Shown: positions 25,960-35,175 of the stretch, piece by piece | Layout of the letters: each line of letters opens with the position of its first letter | How positions within the stretch are numbered: the first letter of the stretch is position 1 | Source: Mucispirillum schaedleri | Lineage (GTDB): Bacteria; Chrysiogenota; Deferribacteres; Deferribacterales; Mucispirillaceae | Direction of reading: 5' to 3' | DNA length: 64,000 nucleotides | Assembly: GCA_949287985.1 (NCBI GenBank) | Contig: CASEIN010000017.1 | Coordinates: 1-64,000, forward strand | The notes under the pieces: model-generated | Database searches by the model: none | Told to the model about the DNA's origin: nothing | What the model saw: only the letters and a program-made list of their open reading frames with translations | Made by a program: the position numbers and the translations under genes

Positions 25960-28566
25960 ATGGATAATAATTGGATTATTACTTCTAAAATACATATTTC
26001 TGAAGATGATTATAAAAAATGGCTTAAATCTTCAGCTCAATTTATTACTAATGCAGAACTGTATAATTGTGATACGGCAGACCGTTTTGTTAATATTCTG
26101 CTTGGTGGTTCCATTAAAGCTCCTTATAGTTCTATAGAAATGTTTTTTGCCAATGAACTTTCAGAAATGATGCTTTCTTTTGATAAGGAAGTTCTTATTC
26201 TTCATTATAATAAATTTAGTAAAACTTTAGATTTTGCCTTTGAAATAAACAGATATAACGGCTTTAACATGGCTGCATATAATATTGCCATGCTTTTAAG
26301 TATATCATCTTATAAAAATAATAATATATCTGATGTGTGTATTTTAAGTGATAAATCTTTTAATAACGCCAGTTATGCCATAGAATTTACTGATAAAAGC
26401 GCAAAAATTATTAAAATACTTACAAAAGATATTGTTATCCCCCACAGATACAGGCTTGTTTATGATATGCTTTTAGGCGATGAAGTTTTACAGACATATC
26501 TTGATAAAGATGTTTATGAACTTTTTACAGCTATGATAACAAAACGTTTGGAAACCGATTTAGAAGATATTATTATGTTTTCATCTCCAACACAACCTGC
26601 TGTTATTACATATGATGCTAAATTTAAAACTGATGGAAAACATGTAATTACTGATAAAGGTGAGATTGTTAATGGTGCTGACCCTGCCAAATTTATGTCC
26701 ATAGGGCTTGGTTATGGAATGGACAGTAATAAAATATACTACTGCACAAAAGAAGTAACAGGTGCTGATATAGATTCTTTTTATGTATTAAATTACGGCT
26801 ATGCAAAAGATAAAAATTCTGCCTATTATAAAGGCGAAAAAATATGTTCCCTTAACTGTAATTTCCGTGCCTTTAAACAGGCAGAAGGCTATGCTACTGA
26901 TAATACTAACATATACTATCATGGTAAAGTATTAGAAAACAGTGACCCTATGGCTTTTGCTACTGTTGGTGATGCTTCCTTTTACGAAGCAAAATTTTTA
27001 GTTAAAGATAATGTATATACATACCTTGATGGTGAAGTAGTTGATTATATAGACAGCCAAACATTAACTTCAATTGGTAAAAATTTTTATAAAGATAAAA
27101 ATTGTGTATACTATATAAAAACACCATTAAAAGATTTAAATCCTAATGATGTTAGAGTTCTAAATGAATACTACATTGCTGATAAATCAAAAGCATATTA
27201 CTGTGATAAAAAAAGTGTGCAGGCTTTAGAAAATGTAAACCCACTTGGGTTACGTGTTAGAAGCCGCCTTGCCAGTGATAATGTAAGTGTATATTTTAAG
27301 GGTATTTTAATACAAGGGCTTAATGGAGCTGAAGTTGATATTGAATACTACAATTTTTGTGGTTATTTGCAGGATAAAAATTCAGTTTACTATTATTTAG
27401 ATAAGGTAGATGCAAACCCTGCAACATTTAAAGCATTAGATTTTGGTTACGGCTCAGATGGTAACTACTTATTTTTTAAAGATAAAAAGATTAGAGAAGG
27501 TAATTTCCAGTCAGTAATATCATTATTTGACAGTTCTATTGCAGGCACTTCTCATAAAATTGATATTAATGATATTATTGAGCTTGGTGGTTCATTTAGA
27601 AAATTAAAAAATAAAATCTACTATTCATCATTTTTAATAAAAGATGCAGATGCTGAAACTTTTCACACATTAACAGTGGATACTCCTACTGGCCCTATTT
27701 ATACAAACTATGCCAGTGATAAAAACCATGTATATTATAAAGATAAAATACTGCCAGAAGGAAATAAAGATGCATTTTGTATTTTACTGCACCCAGATTA
27801 TGATACAATTGTAGATTATATACCAGGAACAGCAGTAGATTTGAAAAATGTATACTACAGAGGGGAAATTATACCGGGTATTGACCCTCAAGTAATTCGC
27901 CCTTTTCCAATACACAGAGCATGGTATGCTGGTAATGATATTATTTATAAAGGAAAAGTTATAAAAGGGATAGATTTAGAAAACTTCCATAAAATAGAAG
28001 GCGATATTTATACAGATAATAAACGGATATACTATAAAATATTACCTGCTATTAATATTGAGCCTGATAAAATCGTAATACTATCAAACAACTATATTAA
28101 AGATGATAATGACTTATGTTATTTAGAAGAAGACAGGCACGGTAATTTAACTGCCAATTCTTTTTCGCCACATATTAATAGTTTTGATATATTACCTGAA
28201 AATAATGCCTTTTCTTTTGACAGATATAAAATATATTTTAAAGGGCTTGAAGTTAAGGATATTGATTTAGGCAGCCTTGCTATGATAGGTAATAATTATA
28301 TAAATGATAAAGACCATATATACTGTGGTAATGTAAGGTTAGATAATGTGGATTTAGGCTTATTTATGCTTTTAGGGGACGGATATGCAACAGATGGTCA
28401 CCACACATTTTATCAAGATAAATTATTAGAAACAAAAAATATGTTGCATGTTTTAGGTCAAGGTTATGCAACCGATGGTGTTACATTTTGGCTATATGGA
28501 GTAGTGCTTGATAACCCATATGAACATCAATATATTACTGATATATTAGGGCAAGGGTTTGCATAA
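25960..28566 (+). CDS. Large DKNYY-repeat protein
   Basis: An 868-residue protein. From about residue 250 it is built of about 19 units of the DKNYY type, each near 35-45 residues: examples are KDKNSAYYKGEKI, TDNTNIYYHGKVL, SDKNHVYYKDKIL, VDLKNVYYRGEII and TDGHHTFYQDKLL. DKNYY domains occur in Gram-negative surface or effector-like proteins and have no established function. The first 250 residues are unlike the repeats and not recognised. There is no obvious Sec signal. An AGGGTG Shine-Dalgarno precedes ATG 25960. It appears monocistronic. Confidence 0.85.
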   Translation: MDNNWIITSKIHISEDDYKKWLKSSAQFITNAELYNCDTADRFVNILLGGSIKAPYSSIEMFFANELSEMMLSFDKEVLILHYNKFSKTLDFAFEINRYNGFNMAAYNIAMLLSISSYKNNNISDVCILSDKSFNNASYAIEFTDKSAKIIKILTKDIVIPHRYRLVYDMLLGDEVLQTYLDKDVYELFTAMITKRLETDLEDIIMFSSPTQPAVITYDAKFKTDGKHVITDKGEIVNGADPAKFMSIGLGYGMDSNKIYYCTKEVTGADIDSFYVLNYGYAKDKNSAYYKGEKICSLNCNFRAFKQAEGYATDNTNIYYHGKVLENSDPMAFATVGDASFYEAKFLVKDNVYTYLDGEVVDYIDSQTLTSIGKNFYKDKNCVYYIKTPLKDLNPNDVRVLNEYYIADKSKAYYCDKKSVQALENVNPLGLRVRSRLASDNVSVYFKGILIQGLNGAEVDIEYYNFCGYLQDKNSVYYYLDKVDANPATFKALDFGYGSDGNYLFFKDKKIREGNFQSVISLFDSSIAGTSHKIDINDIIELGGSFRKLKNKIYYSSFLIKDADAETFHTLTVDTPTGPIYTNYASDKNHVYYKDKILPEGNKDAFCILLHPDYDTIVDYIPGTAVDLKNVYYRGEIIPGIDPQVIRPFPIHRAWYAGNDIIYKGKVIKGIDLENFHKIEGDIYTDNKRIYYKILPAINIEPDKIVILSNNYIKDDNDLCYLEEDRHGNLTANSFSPHINSFDILPENNAFSFDRYKIYFKGLEVKDIDLGSLAMIGNNYINDKDHIYCGNVRLDNVDLGLFMLLGDGYATDGHHTFYQDKLLETKNMLHVLGQGYATDGVTFWLYGVVLDNPYEHQYITDILGQGFA

Positions 28567-28578
28567 ATTATAATGCAA

Positions 28579-29469
28579 TCATTTAAAAAATGTATACACA
28601 ATCTTTAGTATAATATGGTGCATAGTCTGTAATATGATAATACCAAAACTTATTGTTGATATTATCTTGAAAGCCTTTTTAGGCATATTAAAAAACTTAT
28701 ATTCATAATAAAAACATAATATTACAGCCATTAAACAAATAAATATTATAGCATAAAGTAAAAATAAAAATCCCTGTTCTGGATGCGCCATTAATAAAAT
28801 TAAAAAACCATTATATATAACAACTAATAAGAGATAAAATATATATAAACCTATTAAATATACATATTTATTTTTTGTTTTCTTATAAATAAGGCTAATA
28901 CATAATAACAGCAAACCACATATTAATAAAATAATCCATACATACTCACCTGATAAAAATATTTCAAGAGTCTTAGAAAATAGAAACATCAATGCAAATA
29001 AAGCACTTAATAACAGCCCTCTAAATATATTTACAACTATATTTAACTGTAGATTATAAAATTTATGTTCAAAGATATAACAGAAGATAAATGGTATTAA
29101 GTCTATAGGAAATAAAAATATTTGTAATTTCATTTTTATATTTGAGTATTCAATTGATTTCTGCATATAATCATATGAATCACTATCCAGCATATCTAGA
29201 GATGGTGGCTCAGGCAGTAATAAATCACAGATTTTAAAATAAATAAGTTTGATTAAAAAGTATAATAAAAACAAACATAATAAATATATATATTTATTTT
29301 TAGTCTTATAATATATAAATGCAAAAAGTAACTCTATTGCTCCAACTATATATAAATTACAAATATAATCTGATAAAGGTAAAAAACATATTATCAAAAA
29401 TGCTAAAATGAAAAGCATACCCAGTAATAACATTCTAGCTACACTTATTACCATAGAATAGTTTGTCAT
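28579..29469 (-). CDS. Integral membrane protein with internal duplication
   Basis: A 296-residue, very hydrophobic protein with about eight transmembrane helices. The two halves are related: FIYYKTKNKYIYLLCLFLLY in the first matches LIYKKTKNKYVYLIGLYIFY in the second, and EHKFYN matches EYKFFN at the end of each half. It is not recognised as a named family. The gene sits alone between the convergent DKNYY gene and the RNase P RNA gene on its own strand. Confidence 0.65.
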   Translation of the reverse strand: MTNYSMVISVARMLLLGMLFILAFLIICFLPLSDYICNLYIVGAIELLFAFIYYKTKNKYIYLLCLFLLYFLIKLIYFKICDLLLPEPPSLDMLDSDSYDYMQKSIEYSNIKMKLQIFLFPIDLIPFIFCYIFEHKFYNLQLNIVVNIFRGLLLSALFALMFLFSKTLEIFLSGEYVWIILLICGLLLLCISLIYKKTKNKYVYLIGLYIFYLLLVVIYNGFLILLMAHPEQGFLFLLYAIIFICLMAVILCFYYEYKFFNMPKKAFKIISTISFGIIILQTMHHIILKIVYTFFK

Positions 29470-29500
29470 AAACCTAATAAAAAACCTTTATAAAAAAATT

Positions 29501-29853
29501 AAGGATTTACTATAAGCCGGATTCTGTTCCATATAAATGGTGGCAGTCATTTATCTAGGTTATTAGTTGCCTAATAACTCAAGCAGCTTACCCGCTGCAA
29601 GTAACGGCTAAGAGCAAGCCTTTGCAGCCTATTTGCCTTGCACCTAATGGGGCTTGTTTTGCTTACCTTTGTTACCAAAAGTAACGGTGAGCTCTTACCT
29701 CACCTTTTCACCCTTGCTGTTATAAAAACAGCGGTTATTTTCTGTAACGCTTTCCCCGCATTACTGCGAACTGATGTTATCAGTCATTATGCTCTTATGG
29801 TGTCCGGACTTTCCTCTCGTAATAAAATTACCAGCGACTGCCCGTAAATCCTT
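29501..29853 (-). ncRNA. rnpB: RNase P RNA (class A)
   Basis: About 353 bases on the minus strand. The P1 helix is AAGGATTTAC / GTAAATCCTT at the ends. Conserved core elements read GGGCAGTCGCTGG and GAGGAAAGTCCGGACACC near the 5' end and AGAATCCGGCTTATAG near the 3' end. A T7 run follows the 3' end. This is the catalytic RNA that matures tRNA 5' ends. Ends are set by P1 pairing and by the upstream promoter. Confidence 0.95.
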
Positions 29854-29860
29854 AATATAC

Positions 29861-29889
29861 TCTATATTATATTAAATATTATATGTCAA
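29861..29889 (-). promoter_or_regulatory. Promoter of rnpB
   Basis: Minus strand TTGACA (29889-29884), 17-base spacer, TATAGA (29866-29861). It places the start point at the 5' end of the RNase P RNA. Confidence 0.7.
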
Positions 29890-29901
29890 ACCATAAATTA
29901 C

Positions 29902-30987
29902 TTATTCAACTATTTCAAGACCATAACTTGAAAGCAGTGTAATAGCTTTTGGGCTGTTGCCTATTAATTTTATTTTCTTTAATCCAAGCATCCTTAGGCA
30001 CATTGCTCCAAACCCATAGCCTTCTACATTTGTATCATTTGGGTTATGTGGACTAAGCATACCTTCTGGTGAACTTAAAAAGCCAGACTTTGATGTATCT
30101 TTATAAATATAAAGCACAACACCTCTGCCCTGTTCTTCTATGGTATGCAGTGCATTATGAAGCTTTTTACCACAGCCGCAGACACTTGATGCAAAAATAT
30201 CACCAGTTAAACACTGGGAATGAACTCGCACTAATACTGGTTCTTCTCCAGATATATCGCCTTTTATTATAGCAACTGCTTCATTTTCATCACTTGTATT
30301 TAAAAAGCCTTTAATTTTAAAATAGCCATAAGCAGAAGGCATAAGTGCAGTTTCTATTTCTTTTACTACCTGTTCTGTTTCAAGGCGATATTTAATTAAG
30401 TCAGCCACTGTAACAATTTTTATATTATGTTCTTTTGCAAACTTAATAAGCCTTGGCATTCTTGCCATAGAACCATCATCGTCCATAATTTCACATATTA
30501 CACCACTTGGGTATAAACCTGCCATTCTAGCTAAATCGTAAGAACCTTCTGTCTGTCCTGGGCGAACTAAAACACCACCTTTTTTAGCTCGCAGTGGAAA
30601 CATATGCCCTGGGATAACAATATCTCTAAAGGTTGATGATGTGTTTATTAATGTTTTAATAGTAACTGCTCTATCATGAGCAGAAATTCCTGTTGTTACC
30701 CCTTCCCTTGCTTCAACTGATACTGTAAATGCCGTTCCAAATTTACTTGTATTATCCTGCACCATCATATTAAGCTGCAGTTCATCACACCTTTCTGCTG
30801 GCAGGCTTACACATATTAAGCCTTTACCATACTTTGCCATAAAATTTATTTGTTCGGCTGTAATAAATTCTGATGCAACAACTAAATCACCTTCATTTTC
30901 ACGTGTTTCATCATCAGTTAAAATTACCATACCACCATTTTTAATTATGTTCACTGCTTCTTCAACAGATGCTCTTACTTGTTCCAT
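29902..30987 (-). CDS. ribBA: RibBA: active-looking DHBP synthase fused to a degenerate GTP cyclohydrolase II domain
   Basis: A 361-residue riboflavin-pathway protein. Residues 1-200 are a well-conserved 3,4-dihydroxy-2-butanone-4-phosphate synthase (DDETRENEGDLVVASEFITA, GHMFPLRAKKGGVLVRPGQT). Residues 203-361 align with GTP cyclohydrolase II and keep its three zinc cysteines (Cys259, Cys270, Cys272 in CLTGDIF...VCGCG). However, the RQEGRGIG motif is replaced by YKDTSKSGF, the catalytic DLRDYGIGA segment reads NVEGYGFGA, and TNNPRK reads GNSPKA. The protein also stops early, after GLEIVE. I infer RibB activity only; a separate RibA would be needed. GGAG precedes ATG 30987. Confidence 0.9.
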   Translation of the reverse strand: MEQVRASVEEAVNIIKNGGMVILTDDETRENEGDLVVASEFITAEQINFMAKYGKGLICVSLPAERCDELQLNMMVQDNTSKFGTAFTVSVEAREGVTTGISAHDRAVTIKTLINTSSTFRDIVIPGHMFPLRAKKGGVLVRPGQTEGSYDLARMAGLYPSGVICEIMDDDGSMARMPRLIKFAKEHNIKIVTVADLIKYRLETEQVVKEIETALMPSAYGYFKIKGFLNTSDENEAVAIIKGDISGEEPVLVRVHSQCLTGDIFASSVCGCGKKLHNALHTIEEQGRGVVLYIYKDTSKSGFLSSPEGMLSPHNPNDTNVEGYGFGAMCLRMLGLKKIKLIGNSPKAITLLSSYGLEIVE

Positions 30988-30998
30988 TTAATCTCCAG

Positions 30999-33308
30999 TT
31001 AATCTAAATTATTTATTTTAGTCCAAACCATGATTTTTTCACTTTTATTTAATTTATTATTAAGGGCTTTAATTATTGCATGGTTTAGTTTTTCAAAATT
31101 AACAGGTTTAGCTATAAATCCATTCATACCACATTCTAGTACCTGCTGCTCTGTTTCTTTAAAAGCATCAGCAGTAACTGCTATTATCGGTATAGATAAA
31201 GCGTCCATTTTAGATGATTTTCTTATGGCTTCAGTAGCTTCATATCCGTTCATGTTAGGCATATGTATATCCATTAAAATAAAATCATAATAACCATCAG
31301 GTGATTCTAAATATAATTTAACAGCTTCGCTGCCACTTTCTGCCTCATCTATTTTAATACCCGTTTTTTCTAAAAATGTACATATTACTTTTCTATTAAG
31401 TAAAACATCATCAACTAAAAGAAGTCTATAATCCTTTAATGAATTATTATCAATAATTATTTTACTTAATTTATCTTCAGTGCAGCATTCTCCTCTTTTA
31501 AAAGTAACGTCAAACCAGAATTTACTACCTCTGCCTTCATGGCTTTCCACATTGATTGTGCTGCCCATAAGCTCTACAATACTGTTTGATATACTAAGCC
31601 CAAGCCCTGTGCCGCCAAAATTTCTACTAATACTTGTATCTGCCTGCTCAAAAGGATTAAATATTTTTTCAAGCTTTTCTTCACTCATACCAATACCTTC
31701 ATCAGATACAGTAAAGCGAATTGTTATATATTCATCATCACTGGATAAACATAATACCGATAATCTTATATGCTTACCTTTACCCGTAAATTTAACTGCA
31801 TTTGAAAGCAGATTTAAAAGCACTTGATTTAAACGAAGTTTATCCCCAATAATTATATCATTTTCAATATTAGGCATATTTGTGGTAAATACTAATTCCT
31901 GCTCTTTGATTTTTGGAGATATTAAAATTTGAATATGGTTTATGTTATCTTTTAATGAAAAAGATGAAAGGGAAAGTTCCAATTTACCAGCATCTATTTT
32001 AGACATATCTAGTATATCATTTAATAAACTTAAAAGATGGGTGGAAGCCATATTAATATTTGTAAAAGCATCTTTTACACGGTTTTCATCAAAATCTGTT
32101 CGCATACCCATTTGTGCCATGCCTATAATAACATTTAATGGAGTTCTAATCTCATGGCTCATCATTGCAAGAAAATCACCTTTTGCAGCAGCAAGCAGTT
32201 CTTTTTCATTAACTAATTTCTTTTCAGTAAGTAAAAGATTTTTTAAACGGCTAACCATGGAATTTATACTTTCTGAAAGTATGGAAAATTCATCACATGT
32301 ATTTAATTCTACCTTTGTATCTAAATTATCTTTTGTAATAGAGTTAAGGCAGTTTATAATATATGATATACCACTAATAATATGCTCATTTACAACCTGA
32401 AGCATAAAAAGCTGCATAAAAACAATCATTAACAATATTGAAACAATAATAATTACAATATAAACATATACAGTAAAATAAACATCTTTTTCATAGGCTA
32501 TGGCAATAAGTGAATAATTGCCTTTATCCCTTAACAATGCAAATGCATCTTTATTTTCAAGAGTAACAGGTGTTACTTTTGTAGCAGAACGCAGCATATT
32601 TATATCTATACCAAGCTCTTTTATATCCACACCTAAATTTCTATTATCTTTATAGCTTATAATAGTATGAGTATCTTTATCTATAATGGCAATAAAACCA
32701 TTTTTATATATTGGATATATTGATGATAATTCACTAGTTATATTTGATTTAATTATACTTGCAATATTTTCACTTTTTTTGGCAATAATTACAATACCAT
32801 GCTTATCTTTTCTTGATACACCAGTATACTGAAGCACTGCTTTATGCCTGTCGCAGTATAATGGTTCAAGGTATCTTTTATAATCAGTTTGATATATGCC
32901 TGAAGCAAATTCATATACATGAACACAAGGATTTTTATTACTTCCATTAATTGATGAAGATGCTGTTACTTCTGAATTTTCATCTGTTATTAATATTTCA
33001 TCAAGCCTTAATGATTTTCTTAAATCATCAAGTAATTTTTGATTATTTAAATATTTTGTATCAGCTTGGATTAAAAGTGCAATACTTTCAGCAGTAGAAA
33101 TACTTGTTGCTTTATAATCTTTTAATAAAATATCATGCTGTTTATTATCAAACTCTATAATATTAATACTACTTTGCAGGTAGTTATCAAGTGTAGCTTC
33201 AAGAGTGCTCATAGTAGAACGGGAAAGAGCAGCCCAAACTAAAGCTATTACACTTATACCAATAATTAATGCATATTTTACAACTTCATTAATAAATATC
33301 TTACGCAT
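30999..33308 (-). CDS. Hybrid sensor histidine kinase
   Basis: A 769-residue membrane kinase. Two transmembrane helices (about residues 11-30 and 280-303) enclose a periplasmic Cache-type sensor. A HAMP linker follows (about 304-356). The kinase core has the phosphoacceptor His385 in MSHEIRTPLN, the N box LLNLLSNAVKFTG, DEGIGMS and GGTGLGLSIS. A C-terminal receiver carries Asp680 in LMDIHMPNMNGYEA. Phosphate may pass to an external Hpt or regulator; none is adjacent. It lies 60 bases after modC and 11 before ribBA on the same strand. The ligand is unknown. Confidence 0.93.
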   Translation of the reverse strand: MRKIFINEVVKYALIIGISVIALVWAALSRSTMSTLEATLDNYLQSSINIIEFDNKQHDILLKDYKATSISTAESIALLIQADTKYLNNQKLLDDLRKSLRLDEILITDENSEVTASSSINGSNKNPCVHVYEFASGIYQTDYKRYLEPLYCDRHKAVLQYTGVSRKDKHGIVIIAKKSENIASIIKSNITSELSSIYPIYKNGFIAIIDKDTHTIISYKDNRNLGVDIKELGIDINMLRSATKVTPVTLENKDAFALLRDKGNYSLIAIAYEKDVYFTVYVYIVIIIVSILLMIVFMQLFMLQVVNEHIISGISYIINCLNSITKDNLDTKVELNTCDEFSILSESINSMVSRLKNLLLTEKKLVNEKELLAAAKGDFLAMMSHEIRTPLNVIIGMAQMGMRTDFDENRVKDAFTNINMASTHLLSLLNDILDMSKIDAGKLELSLSSFSLKDNINHIQILISPKIKEQELVFTTNMPNIENDIIIGDKLRLNQVLLNLLSNAVKFTGKGKHIRLSVLCLSSDDEYITIRFTVSDEGIGMSEEKLEKIFNPFEQADTSISRNFGGTGLGLSISNSIVELMGSTINVESHEGRGSKFWFDVTFKRGECCTEDKLSKIIIDNNSLKDYRLLLVDDVLLNRKVICTFLEKTGIKIDEAESGSEAVKLYLESPDGYYDFILMDIHMPNMNGYEATEAIRKSSKMDALSIPIIAVTADAFKETEQQVLECGMNGFIAKPVNFEKLNHAIIKALNNKLNKSEKIMVWTKINNLD

Positions 33309-33367
33309 AATAAATTATACCATAAAATATTATTTTTTGTATATAAAATTTCTAAAAGAGATGTTTT

Positions 33368-34453
33368 TTAATGGACAATTTTTAGGCTTTCAGTTACTGC
33401 TGCACTTTTAAACATTACATATACATTTTTGCCACAGGCAATATCTAAATCTTTATAAGCACCTGATGAAATCCTTGCCCAAACAGATTCGCCAAAATTA
33501 ATTTCAATATCATAAAAATTATTTTTATTTTTTATAATATTGCTGATAATACCTTTATAAATATTACGGATACTAATATTTTTAGGGTAATCAATACTTA
33601 AAACAACATCATCAACATTAATGGAAAAACGAACTTTTTTACCAATTTCAACATTTTCGCAGGCTGATTCTACTATTCCTGCACCAAAAGATATTAAAGC
33701 ATTTGATGTTCTTTCATCATATTCTTTTATTACACCTTCAAATACTGTATTAAAACTTGAATTTTCGCTATTTGTATGGGAAGTTTTATTTAAAACTTCA
33801 ACTACATTGCCATAATATTTTAAAGCACCCTGCTCCATATATATGGCATTATCTGCAAGCTGCATAATTTCATCTATGGAATGTGATACATAAAGTATTG
33901 GTATATTATAATTATTTCTTATAATATTAATATATGAAATTAATTCTTTTGCTCTTAAGCTGTCAAGAGAAGCCAGTGGTTCGTCCATTAAAAGCATTTC
34001 AGGGTTTGAAAGTAACGCTCTGCCTATGGCTACCCTTTGTTTTTCTCCACCTGAAAGTTTTTGTGGGTATCTTTCTAGTAAGTGGTTTATTCCTAAAAGC
34101 TCACACACCTGCTCTAAATTACAGCTTAATGAATAACTGCTTTTACGCTTACTGCCATATAAAAGATTATCTTTAACAGACATATTAGGAAAAAGCCTTG
34201 AATCTTGAAAAACATAGCCAATAAACCTTTTATCTGCAGGTATATTTATTTTTTTCTCATGGTTAAAAAATTCTTTATCTCTAAATGAAATAATGCCACT
34301 GTCAGGGCTTATTAACCCTGCCATCATATTAATAATAGAAGTTTTGCCTGCACCTGAAGCACCATATACAGCAGTAATTCCATTAGAATCAAGCTTAAAA
34401 TCACATTTAATTAAAACATCACCCAGCTTTTTTTCCACATTCATTATAATCAT
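33368..34453 (-). CDS. modC: Molybdate ABC transporter ATP-binding protein ModC
   Basis: A 361-residue ATPase powering molybdate import. Walker A GASGAGKTS near residue 31, signature LSGGEKQRVAIGRAL, Walker B MLLMDEPLASLD and the switch His in LYVSHS are all present. The C-terminal 130 residues are the TOBE/MOP oxyanion-binding region (SFGAGIVESACENVEIGKKV, WARISSGAYKDLDIACGKNV). Its ATG overlaps the modB stop codon (TAATG). Molybdenum from this system would go to the cofactor of NapA in the same window. Confidence 0.95.
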   Translation of the reverse strand: MIIMNVEKKLGDVLIKCDFKLDSNGITAVYGASGAGKTSIINMMAGLISPDSGIISFRDKEFFNHEKKINIPADKRFIGYVFQDSRLFPNMSVKDNLLYGSKRKSSYSLSCNLEQVCELLGINHLLERYPQKLSGGEKQRVAIGRALLSNPEMLLMDEPLASLDSLRAKELISYINIIRNNYNIPILYVSHSIDEIMQLADNAIYMEQGALKYYGNVVEVLNKTSHTNSENSSFNTVFEGVIKEYDERTSNALISFGAGIVESACENVEIGKKVRFSINVDDVVLSIDYPKNISIRNIYKGIISNIIKNKNNFYDIEINFGESVWARISSGAYKDLDIACGKNVYVMFKSAAVTESLKIVH

Positions 34454-35166
34454 TATATTCTTCCACCTGCCTTATATCTTTTAGCACGTCTTGCAAAATA
34501 TTCTGAAATTATAAGTGAACCAAAAGCAATGATTAAAGAAATAATGGCAAGCCTTGCAGCATATAATTCACTTCCCGGCACCTGCAAAACTGCTGATAAA
34601 GCAAGTGGAAGCGTTTGAGTCTGCCCGTAAGTATTGCCAACAAAAGTAACAGTTGCCCCAAATTCTCCAAGACTTCTTGCAAATGCAAGCACAATACCTG
34701 AAATAATACCGGGAACTGCAAGTGGCAGTGTTATTGTAAAAAATACTCTAAAAGGACCTGCACCAAGAGTTTTTGCAGCCTGCTCTAAATTTTGGTCAAT
34801 AGATTCTATGGAAAGCCTAATGGCACGAACCATTAACGGAAAAGCAACAACTGCACTAGCAAGAGCTGCCCCCTTATAATTAAAAGCAAAAGAAAGCCCA
34901 AAAGTCTCATAAAGCCATGGACCAAAAACACCATTACGCCTGCCAAATAATATTAAAAGAAGATAGCCTGTAACAACAGGTGGAACTACAAGTGGAAGAT
35001 GTAGAAAACCATCTAATATAGATTTTCCAAAAAATTCAAAACGGGCTAAAAGCCAGCCAAAAAACACTCCAAAAGGAAGGCTTAAAAAAACTGACCAAAA
35101 GCCCACTATCATACTTAACTTTACAGCAGAAATCTCTTCCTGACTTAAAGAAAATATATCCAACAA
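34453..35166 (-). CDS. modB: Molybdate ABC transporter permease ModB
   Basis: A 237-residue inner-membrane permease with about five to six transmembrane helices. The ModB signature is clear: PFGVFFGWLLARFEFFGKSI, HLPLVVPPVVTGYLLLILFG, the coupling loop EQAAKTLGAGPFRVFFTITL and ARSLGEFGATVTFVGN. The start is TTG (35166, or the next TTG at 35163); GGGGAG lies just upstream. It follows modA by 9 bases and overlaps modC. Confidence 0.95.
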   Translation of the reverse strand: MLDIFSLSQEEISAVKLSMIVGFWSVFLSLPFGVFFGWLLARFEFFGKSILDGFLHLPLVVPPVVTGYLLLILFGRRNGVFGPWLYETFGLSFAFNYKGAALASAVVAFPLMVRAIRLSIESIDQNLEQAAKTLGAGPFRVFFTITLPLAVPGIISGIVLAFARSLGEFGATVTFVGNTYGQTQTLPLALSAVLQVPGSELYAARLAIISLIIAFGSLIISEYFARRAKRYKAGGRI

Positions 35167-35175
35167 TTTCTCCCC

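Noticed and set aside
29638-29847. Plus-strand protein frame within the RNase P RNA gene
   Set aside because: It lies entirely inside the rnpB core and reads non-coding RNA.
30988-30998. FMN riboswitch upstream of ribBA
   Set aside because: Only 11 bases separate ribBA from the kinase gene; there is no room for a leader and none of the FMN-element motifs are seen.
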